Assembly: GCA_028671895.1 (NCBI GenBank)
Contig: CM053802.1
Coordinates: 17,119,631-17,183,630, forward strand
Direction of reading: 5' to 3'
DNA from: Oenanthe sinensis
Lineage: Eukaryota; Streptophyta; Magnoliopsida; Apiales; Apiaceae
Length of the DNA stretch: 64,000 bases
Within the stretch, counting starts at the first letter, position 1, and the number at the start of each line of letters is the position of its first letter. The notes beneath the pieces were generated by a model, which worked only from the letters and a program-made list of their open reading frames with translations, ran no database searches and had not been told where the DNA came from. Shown here one piece after another: positions 1-12,804 of the stretch. The translations under genes and the position numbers were made by a program.

Positions 1-1704
1 TAATAATCGAATCTCACAAATATTATAATAATATTATTAATTTATCTATTTTAAGTTTTAAAATAACAACTAATTAATTAAATCTCATAAATGATATAAT
101 ATTATTATTCTTTTATTTATATTAAATTTTATAACAAATATAATTTAAATATTTTAATTTAATCACCGCTTAAATTATTTAATTCATTAAAATATATTAA
201 AAAATTTAAAGAAATCCGTGCATCACACGAGTTATAAGTTAGAATGTATAACTCTTGCACAATCATTGTCAACCATAGTCAAGAAAAACATTATAAAATT
301 AATAAATATATATTATAAAAGAATATAATAAAATATTGTAATATTTAAAACAAATATATATTATATATAACTGTAGTGCAATCTTATTTGTGTACAACTA
401 TCATGTGTAATCTTATATAATATTTAAATTATAATCTATTTTTTTATTTTTTAAGAGATATCTTTACAATATAATTTTTTATATATTACAGTTTTAATCA
501 TAATCTACTAACATATTTTAATTTCATTAATGCTCAAATTCTTTAATTTATTAAAAATTACATATGCACAAAAAGCCTGGGCCCAAAAATCTAGCCCCGC
601 CCGATTCAAAATAAACTATGAAAAACCCTTATTTAATTTATAATAATAATTTTTATGAAAAATTAATCGAGTCCTAATAAAGTCCGGCCCAGTTCGTTCG
701 GCCCGATAAAAACCCGACACGGTCCGCCTGCCGCGCCTAAAAGATTCAAATATTTTGCGAAAGCCCGATCCGGTGTGATCAAAGTTCGGGCCGGGCTTTG
801 ACCAAAAAATCTGAACTTTTTCAAACCTGATCAAATCTCTAATTAAAAATTATAGCATATTAATTAGAACTTATGAATATTAAAATATTATTATTATTAT
901 TTTATCTATATTAATTAAATTTTATTATTATTATTAAAATTTTGAAAGTTAGTTGGTCAATCTTTCAATCAGGCATTTTATATTTTTTAATCGTTATTTG
1001 ATTATAATGGACCCAAATTTTAAAAATATTAACATAAATTGCTATACTACAAACACATGATATAAATATGATTTATAATAAATTTATTTCTTGTAAACAA
1101 TATTACATAAAAGATTATAGAAAAAACTCAAAAAAATAATAATAAAATTAAGTAAATTATCATCTTAAATTAAATTATTTAAATCATATAATATATTAAT
1201 ATATAATTTATTATTTTTCCCCTACTTCGAAGTTTTGCAAATATTTTAAAATATAAAAAAACTTTACTTTTATAACTTATTTTTAAATTCTTTTTATAAA
1301 TAAAAATTTAAAAGAAAACGAATTATGTAAATATTTTTTTTAAAATCTTAAATATGTGCATAAGGATAATTATTTTAGGACGAAGGGGTATATTAACCTT
1401 TGAGTCCTTTGACCAGGAAAAAAATCATATGTTAACGTGTGCCTAGCAGTGTGTCTACGAAATAAGATTGGAAAGATAAAAAAACCAGAATAATTCCAAA
1501 TTTTTTTGTCTCTAGTCTCTGCATTTCATATTCACAACAATATTATCCGAACATTATTAGGGTATGTTATATAGAATTTTATCCCATTACACCCAAATCT
1601 GTGGCTATGCTTCATGTTAACATAACCATATACACAGGAATTTAACACAATCCTAAAGCTATACATACAAACAATTCATTACATATCTCTTAGACTAGTG
1701 AATT
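1..1704. other. AT-rich gene-free region
   Basis: No gene is recognisable here. The stretch is extremely AT-rich. Its one GC-rich patch, about 575-835, is made of repeated GGCCCG/CGGGCC-type words in both orientations, which is typical of subterminal repeats of old hAT-like transposons. I could not find matching ends or a target duplication. The last part must contain the promoter and 5' UTR of the PEX11 gene that starts at 1705. Confidence 0.5.
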
Positions 1705-2376
1705 ATGAATGATACAGTTGATAAGCTAGTAGTTTTCTTAGCAAAAAGAGATGGTATTGACAAGCTTGTAAAAACATTCCAATATGTTTCCAAGCTTGTT
1801 AACTTTCATGTTGAAATCTCAAACCCAAATATAGCCTTGAGGGCCAAGAAATGGGAAGTTGCATCTGGCTTGAGCCGGAAAGCCTTTCGTACTGGTCGAT
1901 TTCTCACTGGTTTCAATGCAATACGACGAGCCCCGGGCTCTAACAAGACACTCCAGTTACTAGCTGTGCTTGCCAATGCTGGAGAAATGGTCTACTTCTT
2001 TTTCGACCATTTTCTTTGGTTGTCAAGAATTGAAGTGTTGGATCCGAAATTAGCACGAAGAATGAGCTTCATTTCTGCATTTGGTGAGTCTTTTGGCTAT
2101 ATATTTTTCATTATATCTGACCTTATTCTCATAAGAGAAGGTGTTAGAAAACAAAAAAGAATTCTGCTGGAGAAACCATCAGACATCGATGAGGAAGTGA
2201 AAAAATTGATTGACGATAGAACGATGAGACTGATGGGGGTGGCTGCGAACGTGGCAGACTTGATCATTGCGGTGGCAGATATCGAACCGAATCCATTCTG
2301 CAACCATGCAGTTACGCTTGGGATTAGTGGTTTAGTCTCTGCATGGGCTGGTTGGTATAGAAATTGGCCTTCTTGA
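1705..2376 (+). CDS. Peroxisomal membrane protein 11B (PEX11B-like)
   Basis: Single-exon ORF of 223 residues. The protein matches the plant PEX11B group: the N-terminus carries the DTVDKLVVFLAKRDGIDKLV helix, followed by KKWEVASGLSRKAFRTGR (about residues 49-66), EMVYFFFDHFLWLSR (about 92-106) and a C-terminal LGISGLVSAWAGWYRNWP segment. PEX11 proteins sit in the peroxisomal membrane and promote elongation and proliferation of peroxisomes through an N-terminal amphipathic helix that remodels the membrane. Hydrophobic segments near residues 85-105, 125-145 and 200-220 fit the family's membrane topology. The length is close to that of other plant PEX11 proteins (about 220-250). The ATG lies directly before the conserved DTVDKLV block, so the start is secure. 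The reading frame is intact and nothing is odd. It is more like PEX11B than PEX11A or PEX11C-E. Confidence 0.93.
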   Translation: MNDTVDKLVVFLAKRDGIDKLVKTFQYVSKLVNFHVEISNPNIALRAKKWEVASGLSRKAFRTGRFLTGFNAIRRAPGSNKTLQLLAVLANAGEMVYFFFDHFLWLSRIEVLDPKLARRMSFISAFGESFGYIFFIISDLILIREGVRKQKRILLEKPSDIDEEVKKLIDDRTMRLMGVAANVADLIIAVADIEPNPFCNHAVTLGISGLVSAWAGWYRNWPS

Positions 2377-2420
2377 TTAGTGCCAAGAAATATTGGATTC
2401 TGAATCTTGTTATATAGCAC

Positions 2421-3796
2421 GACTCAATATTACTATCTTATATATATATTTAACTTCGTTGTAAGACAGTCACTAAACTGGTCAAAGATAAATATTGTGA
2501 ACGGATGGCAATGTTTATTCCTCGTAGCTACAATATTGAACTAACCAGGATTTTGAAAGAACTAAAACTTAAGTGGCCAATGTCATGCAAAACACTGCAT
2601 ATACTTGGCTCACGATTCCAGGCCTATTAGTCATCTTCAATACAATATTCCAAATGTGGGTAGGTTCCTTCGTCCATCTCACCACACCCGACTTACAAAA
2701 GTGAGGTATATTGGGTGGGTTTCGTTTAGTTTTGGTCACTTTATCTAACATAATGTCATCAGTCTTCTCCCTCGTCTTAACCTTGCAAATTTAAATTTAA
2801 TTGCAAAGCGGTGATAAGAAAGACACTTCACATACTAAAGAACCCATTTTTGAGTCGAAATGTGAATTACTTGTGCTTATCTTTGGGGCAATCATTTGCC
2901 TTGGTGTTCATATTAAATATTTTAGAATATTAGGAATAACAGGGAATCAAACTCGAAACCTCAGCTTCCCCCAAAACCTTAAGTTGTTGAGGGGAGGGAT
3001 CATATATTATATTTCAACAATACCACAATTTAGCTGTTCATAAGGTTACTAGTCCAAAAGCAGATTCAGAAAAACTCTTCTTCTTGACACAATAAAGAAA
3101 TTAAGGATACAAACATAACTGCAACTAGAATTAGGTCTTATTGTTCAACACTTAGGTCTTCAAAGTACTCATGTACATCTGTTTTCTATTTGTCTGATCA
3201 TACTGTACAATATATTGTTCTCAATAGTTTCTTTAGAACTGGGTAATAAACGCTGTCGCCCAATCTTTCTGACCAGAATAAATTGAAAATAGCATCGGCA
3301 TCCCAAACACAAAACTGGGCTGCAGGATTTTAACAATACTAACACAGGGCAACTATAGACCATAATTTTTAGTTATAGACTTCATTTTTAAAGCAAAAAA
3401 AAAAAAAGAGGCAAATCAGGGTCAAGACAATCATACAAGTACCTTTTTACCCCAATACAAGAAAGAATAAAATAGACTTGAAACTGCATCTAGAAGTAAA
3501 ACTTATTTCTGCAAGAATATCACAACCAACAATTAGCAAAACAATAAAATAAGAATATTACAATCCATAAGCTATTGTAGACTTAACTCTGTTTAAATCA
3601 ATCAAATGTCTGTTAAACTTTATTCTAGGGATGGCCAAGTAATTCTTATCCAATATTATCATCAACTGACGTATTGTAAGGTGCTATGTAGTATGTATTT
3701 CACTCCCTTTTCAGGTAAATTTAAGTATACAACTAATCGCGGTATTCTATAGAAATTTCCAATTTTGGTTGATTGCACACGGTCAGTGTAATAAAC
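2421..3796. other. Intergenic region downstream of PEX11B
   Basis: No coding potential is seen beyond short random ORFs. It should contain the 3' UTR of the PEX11B gene. A 13-base A-run near 3396-3408 is the only simple repeat. Confidence 0.4.
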
Positions 3797-3799
3797 TAA

Positions 3800-4170
3800 G
3801 AGCAAGTCCAAAAACTTCCTTAAATCATGTCCCAAGTTAAAATATAAAGAATATAACGAAAGAAGATGCTCCAACAGCTCCTTAGTGATTACTTAAAATG
3901 CTAAGATATCTCTCCCATTCCATATTTTTAAGGATGCCCTAGCAAGTCCTTAGTTCACTTTTATTAATAAAAAATTACTTTCCCTCCTTTTCCACACTCT
4001 TTTTCCCTTCCCTCCTTTTTTACAATTCAAATATATTATCATTTTAATAATAAGGAGGAGGATAAGGAATTTTATTGGAATGCATGTAGAAAAGTAATGT
4101 CCTAAATCACTAGGACACAATATTTTATAATATTTTATAAGGAAGCTCTAGTGAATTGTTGGACTTGCTC
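3800..4170. mobile_element. MITE, PIF/Harbinger-like (371 bp, TSD TAA)
   Basis: The ends are inverted copies: GAGCAAGTCC at the left and GGACTTGCTC at the right. They are flanked on both sides by TAA (3797-3799 and 4171-4173), the 3-bp target site of PIF/Harbinger elements. There is no ORF, so it is non-autonomous. A 134-bp element with the same ends and the same target site lies at 29929-30062, so they belong to one family. Confidence 0.75.
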
Positions 4171-4747
4171 TAAGGCAGCGAATTTGCTACTGCTCCCTCC
4201 CGCATTATCCAAAATGCAGTGTAATTATGGTTCTGCAATTAAAGGATCAGCTAAAATTACTTCATAATAGCACTATAATAAGGAGAAAACTATTATAATA
4301 TATAAACTGAAATATGATATCAAAACCTCAAGAAGTACAATTTATACTACTACAGATACAGCTTTAAGTTTCTTAACAAATTTCAATAATCTCCAGGTGC
4401 TTAAATGTGTTCCTCTTCCCGCAAAACATCTTAACATTCCATTTTGAGTTATCTTGTCACTAAAACTCCATATTTTAATTAGCAAAAAAAAAATTCCATA
4501 TACATTTGTCCTCTATTTTCAGTTTATAACTTTACTGTGTTACCATGAGTATGCATATATACTGATGTAGTATTATTGTATTAGTGGACAACATGCTGTA
4601 TGCACACCATAACTGTGGCTGGTGTCTATAAGAAATAAAACACTACAGAAACTTATTTTCTTTTCACAATTTTCATTTCTATATATTATGAAGTAACAGT
4701 AGTGTGAGAGCCTGAGAGGTATCACTATATTCTTTATATGACATTTA

Positions 4748-5057
4748 GGTTGTGTTCACTTGGTGAGAATGGAATGAGAAAGGAATGGAATGGAAAATTA
4801 TAAACAAATTTTATGAAGAAAGAAGAATGTATGAGTGAAATTGTGAATAAACATGAGGGAGTTTAAATTTGTTATGATGAGGATTGTAGGGAAAATGGTG
4901 AAGAAGTGGAATGGAGATTCCTTTCAAAACATGTGGGTTAGAATTCTAGTTCAAATAGTTTGGAATTGAATGAAGGAAAGAATGAAAATTATAAACATTT
5001 TCCCTAATCTCACCCAAATAATAGTATAAATTTCATTCCATTCAAGTGAACACAACG
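4748..5057. mobile_element. MITE, Tourist-like (310 bp, TSD TTA)
   Basis: The left end GGTTGTGTTCACTTG and the right end CAAGTGAACACAACG are inverted copies with one terminal mismatch. TTA flanks both sides (4745-4747 and 5058-5060). Several GGAATGGAATG-type words follow the left end, and their complement precedes the right end. There is no coding capacity. The TSD and terminal repeat fit PIF/Harbinger (Tourist). Confidence 0.75.
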
Positions 5058-6998
5058 TTAATGTAATCAAATCAGTTTCTCCCTCCAAAGCTGTCTACAT
5101 CCTACCAAACCCTCTGTCGAAAAATCATTTTATTATTCACTACAAGCACCAAGCATTTCTATCTACTCCATGATAAAACTACTATTGAGCCAATGCAGAG
5201 CTCAGCATGCCCTATGTTTTCTCTCCTAAAGTGAGTCAATAACTGATATTATTGAGCTCTCCATTTATCTCACTGAGTAATTCATCGAATTGAGTTAATC
5301 CTAACAAAGTGCCCTCATTCTTTATTTATGTAATATTGGCAGAAACTCTGATTTGTCTCAAAAAGTTTACAAAACAGTTGCAGTTCAGGATTTGTGCTTA
5401 AAAATTATATGAAGAATAACATTATTTTACTTCAGTTCAAGTCCTTGACTGGAAGTAACAGCCACTGATTGGGAAATAAGACTAGTAGAGCATTATCATT
5501 CTTTAGAGTAAGCAACTCTTCATTTAAGCTTTTTCTTTCATTCCAAAGATGCTGTATGGATGCTGTTGATTAGATAAAGGTTTCTTTACAGCCTATTGTC
5601 ACAATTTACAAAGTCAAAATGGGATCTCACACTAGTGATCAAGGCCTCCCTTAGTGGCATATAACCAAAAACTCAAAACCAATTCTGATAGAATAGAAAT
5701 AATAATTAGAAACATGGGTAGGACAAATACCATGACTTGAATAAGTCTTGTCTTCTGACTGATGTCATTCCTTTTTTAACTTGTATCCCAATGTTATGTA
5801 GTCTAATGCTACAAGGTAGACTTTCTTAGCCAAGGGGGAAGGTACAAAGCTGCACAGGACTTGTTCAAATAGGCAGTCGATCCTGGATATCACGGGATTA
5901 GGCAATATAAATAAATGATGTAATGTTATACATGGAGAATATAGGGGAAGCAACGAGTTCAAACTGCAGACTTAAACTGAACTATTCTCATACAAAGGGT
6001 GAAAAATACATTATACACATATTGCATTTTTGATGGTTTTATTGGCTGGTCTAATAGCACTATAAAATTACAATAGTGTTAAAGATGATCACATATAAAA
6101 TCAAGTCTTCATATGTTCTTAATAATGTTCTTGACATGTTCTAAGTTCTAACACATTCCTATTAGTCCATATAGTAAATAGCTTCTACGCAGTTGTACAC
6201 TTGTACATCGTACAACAAAACTAATGATGTCAAAACAGGAAAGCAGATGCATGAACAACTGATACTAACCTTATATAATAGAAGTTGAGAAGCCTAATTG
6301 GATCATTGACTGAGCATTTGTCGTATATGTGGTCTAAATTGACTTTTCTTTCTGTTTACCAAAATGAATGAAGTTCTAAATACCTTCTCACATTTTAATT
6401 CAACACAATTTAGCTTATGCAAATTCAAATTACCTCCAGCTGAAATCCATAATTAGAGCAACCCTTTTTTACATCGTCCAAACTAAGTTCAATTGCTTTT
6501 CCTGGAAAATGGAAAATTTATATTAAAAGAGAATCACTGCATCAACATTTCCAGCCTGCAGACCATAATTTATGTGCAGGAAGAACTGATATATTATGTA
6601 ATCCTAACCTAGAATTATATTAGTTTTATTTGTGAAAAAGGCGACAAGGAAGAACTGCGTGAAAACTAAAAAATTAGAGAGACAGATGTAGTGGAGTATC
6701 ACCAAGGTTGATCACACATTCTTCGTACACCATTGCTTAAAACAACTTATTACAGGACCTCTGCTACCTACACTTTACTTAGACTCATAAAAACTAAGTG
6801 CAATCATACAGATACTAACATAACACCCAACTAGCAAAAGAACTCTTATAGATTCTCTGGTCTACTAAGTAACAAAAACTCCATCCTTGCATTTTTTGTG
6901 GTCCTAAATCCTCACTCTATTTCCTCCACAAATATCGCCCATGTCCTTGCGGGTCTAAGTTGAAGTCAGGAAAATCTACCTCGTATTCAGGGTGATAT

Positions 6999-7042
<44 letters not shown>

Positions 7043-8534
7043 CATGGAGGTCTATTTATGAGCTTTGGCACTATAGGCTACACTGAAGATCTTAATTCCG
7101 AAGTTAATTAGTTGCATCAATATCAAAAACCTAGCTACTTGGCTTGGTTCACTGTAAACTTCGACAAAATCACCACCACACATGGAAAAAAACCCTTCAG
7201 TACTTATTGCGCTGTTTCAATAGGTCAGCTAAGTGACATTTGAAACATTAAGGTATTCATAAGGCAAATGCATTCACAAGGTGATTTAAACGATTTTGAT
7301 TGGTTTTAAGGGTACTCGTCAACTATTCAACTGTCCGCCTGCGGCAGAGACGTTATTAAGTAGTAACGATTATTAAATTTTGCATACCTAGCAGGATGAG
7401 TATTTGGTATTGAAATGAGATGTAGTCAGACAGCAAACTGCGATAGCTGTGAATCCAAGGACGCATAGTCCATTCATTAGCCCTTTTTGTTCTATATAAA
7501 TAATGAAAGAAGACCAATTTTAGAATGATTGATTTTATAACGTTAAAGAACTAGGAAGAGCGCAGTATTGATAAGTGACTGCCACTGATAATCTTACTGG
7601 TTAAGAATAAAACTTGAGCATATTACGAAAAATCTATTTCCTTGGCTTGCAAAACCTTGAAGATTTGATTAATTTGTCAGAGCACTTCTAAATGAAATAT
7701 ATGAGTTTGCAATTAATACATGGGTTCCACTTTAGCAACATACCAATACTTGAAACTTCCAATGCCAGCCTTCCAAGCCAAGCACCAGGAACTAAACATG
7801 CAGGAGGGGTAAAAAATTGCAACACACTTACACTTTAGTTCTCAGTTAAAATACACGAGTCCCATGAGATTTTATAGGATATGTACGAGATGTCTTCCAG
7901 CACAGTGATCAAAACTAGGGCTAAACAGTACTTGAAGAAATAATAAATTATCACTAAACAGTAACTCGCTTTACTTCGATTTGGAAACTGTTATTCAAGA
8001 TCTTTGAGAATAGGCTTGTAGCCCAGGTGACATTCTTTTTGACCCTGCATTTATAAGTATCTAAATAAATGCCACAAGAATTAGTCACATTCTTCCTTGT
8101 TTATCATTCTTTTAATTTCTGCTTCACTTGTCCATTTTTTTTTACCTCTGTCTACACAATTTCCTTATAATATTTTTAACTTTTTTATTGGTTTATTAAT
8201 AGGGAATCCTTAAGATCTTTTATTTTCGGCCCATTCCTTGAGATCTGTCAATGATTTCAACATCAATTTTTTTTTCAAATTCTGCTGATATATAATAACC
8301 TTTTCACAAACTCATTAACTTCACGGCACTCATTATATTATTAACAATAATATAATTTTTAGAATTATATAATATACCTAAATTATAGTCAAAGTTCAAT
8401 TAATTTGAAACTAAAAAATCAAACAAGATAAAAGATCCCGAGGTAAACAATATACAGGGCTACTTGTATGAATCAGAGGGAGTATTCTAGCAGGCATACC
8501 TTGAGTGAGGTTGATAATAGGAGGAGGCGCAAGT
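5058..8534. other. Gene-free intergenic region
   Basis: I see no gene on either strand. ORFs are short and carry no family signature. The stretch holds the TG/AG microsatellite at 6999-7042 and otherwise unique-looking AT-rich sequence. Confidence 0.4.
6999..7042. repeat. Compound microsatellite (TG)10(AG)12
   Basis: An uninterrupted run of TG dinucleotides (6999-7018) is followed directly by AG dinucleotides (7019-7042). It is a typical polymorphic plant SSR between genes. Confidence 0.95.
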
Positions 8535-8715
8535 GAGAATAGCGTTATGGGTATTGAATATGTGTAACATTTGGATCTGCTTCTACTAACAACAACAGCT
8601 TGAGATTAAGCTTTGCTATGCTATGTGGTGTTAGTAGAGGCAGATCCAAGTGATACATATATCCAAAGGAGATTCAATGCCTTTGTTCCAACGCATCCCA
8701 AATATTAATTCAACT
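8535..8715 (+). ncRNA. miRNA-precursor-like foldback (candidate)
   Basis: Bases 8571-8590 pair with 8630-8649 over 20 positions with only one G-U wobble (5' arm TTGGATCTGCTTCTACTAAC). The loop is 39 nt and contains its own small AGCTT/AAGCT stem. Beyond this core the arms keep pairing imperfectly: ATTGAATATGTGTAACA on the 5' side matches the complement of TGATACATATATCC..TTCAATGCC on the 3' side, and GCGTT near 8552 matches AACGC near 8691. A nearly perfect 20-22 bp duplex inside a longer imperfect stem is the shape of a plant MIRNA gene or of a young MITE-derived hairpin. I do not recognise the arm sequence as a known miRNA. The strand is arbitrary. Confidence 0.4.
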
Positions 8716-10806
8716 GTTATGCGACCGGCTCTCAGGGTGTTGTTTGTTGCACAATTTCTATTCAAAATGATCAAAATCGCACACGATTGAAAAATGGATT
8801 GAAATAACACTCAGAAACGCTACGACTACATCGCCTTTAGGGTATATTTTAGGCTTACACGTAATATCGGATTAAGTTTATTTTTAGCCCTACGCTCTGC
8901 ATCAATCAAATAAGGTAAAGGGTCGGTTTGAAAATAAATGAATCAAATATAAGAGGTTTTTTGAAAAATATAAATTTTTTAAACTTTTTTTATTAATTTT
9001 ATTTGTTTTATAAAATTATAATTTTTGAAACTTTTTATAAAAATGCTAGTTAATGTTGAGTTTAAAAAAAAAATAACCTTAATATTTCTAAAATCTAAAC
9101 TCAATTATAGAATTAATGAACTCTAAAATATTAAAATGATTAAATTAGGGTATTAACTTTAATTAGGGTTTATGACCCTAAACCTTAAATCCTAAATCGT
9201 TGAACATTCTATTACATGCTTATAAATTCAAATATTTAATCTTTAATTTAAATTTAATATTTCTAAAACTTAATTAGGAAATTGATGAATCCTAAAATAT
9301 TAAAAATGGTTAAATTATGTGTATTTGGTTTTTGAGTTATGTTATTATTATTTATTTATTAGGAGTAAAACAAAAAAACAAAAAATTGTTAAATTGTAAA
9401 CGCTACACGAAGTAGCGTGTAGGACTAAAAAACCCTTAAACGATATAGCGTGTTGAACTAAAAAAACCCTAAATGCTACATGATGTAGCATGTAGGGCTA
9501 AAAAAAATCCTAATCGTTATATCTTGTAACGTATAGGACAAAAATAACAAGACGTTATTCTATGTAGCGTCTCTGGTGCCATTTTGGCCCAACTCCTCAG
9601 ATAATGTCATTTTGTGAACATTTGAATTAAAAATAGTGATGTATTAGGCCTTTTATCGGGCTTTTATACCAACAAATAGTCAAATCCCTAAATTGCGCAA
9701 CCGCCAATGACCAATAGTCGAATAGTATTGTACTAGCTTTTTGTAAATGCGCACCTTGTATTAGTAATGGATAGGCCTGCAAAATAGACTTGGCCTTTTG
9801 CTGCTCGACTACTCATGGATTTTGTCAAAAAATTCAACACCTCTCTGCTTTTTATCATCCCTAATTATTTGTAAGTCATTCTAATTAAAATTATCATTTT
9901 TAATATTTTTCACATTAATTTATATACAAACACATTTAAAATATATCAATTTTAATCAAAAATAAAAATTTTGAATTCGATAAAATTTTATGGAATAAGA
10001 TCATTCAAATTATTGTAATTAATTTTAATTCTACACTGGTTCTCGTGTAGTGAGTCTTATAAATTTAAATAGAATCTTTCAAAATCTTGTAAATTTTAAA
10101 CGAATAAAAAAAAATTCTATATACATCGTTTAAATAAAAGAATTCGTCAAGATTTGAACACTATCATATTTTAAAAAAATATAAAATATAAAATAAATAA
10201 ATCAAATTTTTTTAAAAAAATATTTTTTTTAATTAAATATCATTCGATTTTAATCAAAATTTTAAAATTTAAAATAAATATACCTGAATTTCTAAAATCC
10301 CAAAAAATCCTTTATAATATATATTGAATACAATCCTTAAATATAAGAAATTAAATTGAATTTAGACATAAATTCTCCCACCCCTCCATAAATTATGCAT
10401 AATATTTTAAATTAATTATAATTTTTTAAAAATTATTAATAATCAGTTTAATCTAAATTAAATACGACTCTTATATTAAAAAATTATTTTTTTTTAATTT
10501 TACATACTAAGTTTTAAAAATAAATTCAAATTGTGATAAGATCGTTTTTTTATAATACAGTATGATCCGAGAAACAAACAAAGAGCGAAATAAAGATGTG
10601 TTTGAAATTTGGTGGAAAAAGACAATTTCTGTTACTCTATGCCCATCCGCAACCCACTTTTTATGTCTCTATCTCTATATATGTATACATACTATACACA
10701 CACGCTCGTTACATTTCTCTCCTTATACACCAACGCCTCGTTGGTTCCCTCAATTTCACCTCACCATTTTTGTCGATAATCGTGTGTTAATAATAATTGC
10801 TTCTCC
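8716..10806. other. Gene-free region with ACGCTAC palindromes
   Basis: No gene is seen. Between about 9399 and 9575, five short palindromes follow each other, each with an arm like AACGCTAC and an opposing arm like GTAGCGT, with variants ATGCTACA/TGTAGCAT and ACGTTAT/GTAGCGT. A single half-site occurs near 8817. The same kind of palindrome fills the MITE at 48740-49103, so this is probably an older relative of that family whose ends I could not find. The last 250 bases must hold the promoter and 5' UTR of the ubinuclein-like gene. Confidence 0.45.
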
Positions 10807-12776
10807 ATGGACGCCTTAGATGCTTATGACGCTGCTCGTCCCCCTGTCCATGCCTCTGCTTCTCGTGTTGTTGCTGGTGATCCGAAACAGATGCAGCGAT
10901 TTGACGTAGAACTGATTCCAGACGAAACGACTATAGTTTCGTGGAAAAGATTGGTCCAAGAGGCTAACAATGAGGTGGTATCTGATGATTCTCCCGATGA
11001 GGATTTGGTGAGACTTCCTTCTTTTTTGTTTGTTTGTTTTTATCTGAATTGAGTTTGTTTGTGTTGTGGTGATGCAGTTTTAATTGATTATTTATCCAAC
11101 TTCATTTGCATTTGCATATCCTTTTATATAAAGTGGATGTTTGTGTCTTGTGTTTTGTGTGTGTTTTGATTGCCGACAAGATACCTTGTTTTTGTTGAAT
11201 TCAATCTTATTAAACACCTAATTAAAGAAATAGATCTATGGAAATTATTGGTTCACGCAATTCCTTTTCCATCACCTTTGTGTTTGCCTCAATTAAAAAT
11301 AATAATAATTTAGTGTTATGTTTATTGAGGAGTTGTAATTGGCATCTTAAGAGACTGTTCCTGCCTGAATTATTCAACCACAGTGCAAAAGCATGTTTGT
11401 TAGGTTAGTAAATTAGTTAAAAGGTGTTAATTTATTAACACATAGAGTTGTAATAGTTTGAATAAAATAATTTTTTTATACAAGCACATAGTCCACATGC
11501 TCAGAATGTGTGTTGGTAAAGTATATATTCGCAGGCCCAATTTGAAGGGTAACCCTTCGTGTTTTGTGTGTTAATTCTTAGGTGAACTAAAATCCATAAT
11601 TTACATAGTATATAAGAAAACTAAAGGTCCTTATACCAGTCATGAGAGAGGTTAGTGGAGTCATTATTCAGTTTATCTATAATAATGGAAGTAACGATTT
11701 TATGTGTGATCTGATGTATCAGTTATTGCAGACTTTTTAATTTTGATTTTTTTACCGTTGTTCAAGAGATTATCAAGTAAGTATTTCAGATATTTTATAC
11801 TTGACATTACCTCCTTAGCTTTTCAATGTTTTGAGACCATATTTTGCTCTAAAAGGTTGTTACTATATTTGTGGAGCTATAAGGTAAGTCATACTTTCAT
11901 GACCTTGCAGTTACATATTTTATGATCAAAATGATGTTGTAATTTGTTTTTCTTCTCCAAATTACTTTACAAACATTAGTTGCTTTCTTGGTTTGGCAAT
12001 TATGGACACTAACATTGAATTAAATGCCTCTTGTGGTTCGTGATTCGTCTTACAGATTCCTTTTGCTCTGGTCAAAAGAGCAAATAACGATCCAAAAAAG
12101 AGTCCCCATTCTGCAGCTATCAATCAGCAGCAAGCTTCTAAAAAACCTAAATTGTAGTCTGTATATGCAAAATTGAGACATGGTGAAGTGAAACTGCTTA
12201 GTTCTTCTGTAAATTTGCAACATAATCTTAATTAGTATTCAGTGTTTACTTAATATTAAGTAGAAAAGACTTAAATTTTAAGACTCTTTCAGATTATGAT
12301 TACTATTCTACAGTTCTTATTTGATTGAAGTATAAGGTGCTAACTTTCTCTGTTGTTAGCTTGTTGTGATGGGATCATGGGAGGGCTGCAGGAAAATGAT
12401 TTTTAATTGAATTTCTGCTTGTGCATAAGCTGGCACTTTATAAAGATGTTTCACATGATAGTTATTGTTTGGCATGCGTGCTTTATCAATACATTTCCAA
12501 TCATGGTTGTTATGCTGCTGAAGAGTCGTTTCTCAGCTTGGAATATGCAACCAAAGTTGTAACCCATAAAACCCCAACCAGACCCACAATTTTTTTTAAA
12601 TACAACAGATTCAAGTGAAACGCTGATCAACAACCTATTTAAATTGGATGATTGAGGGCTTTGATGTGAAACTCACTTGCAGATGCCCTCTCTAGAGAGT
12701 GTCTTTAGGGAGTCCGTCCATCACATCCCTTCTTCACTATTCCTACAAAAACTATTTTATAGAGACTACAAAAACT

Positions 12777-12804
12777 ATTTTGCAGTCTTTAGAGACTGCA
12801 AAAT
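12777..12804. repeat. Short perfect hairpin
   Basis: ATTTTGCAGTCT and its exact complement AGACTGCAAAAT are separated by TTAG. A related direct copy of ACTATTTT..AGAGACT lies just upstream. It lies in intron sequence of the ubinuclein-like fragment. Confidence 0.8.

Noticed and set aside
575..835. GC-rich minus-strand ORF near the window start
   Set aside because: It is translated repeat words of a hAT-like remnant, not a protein family.
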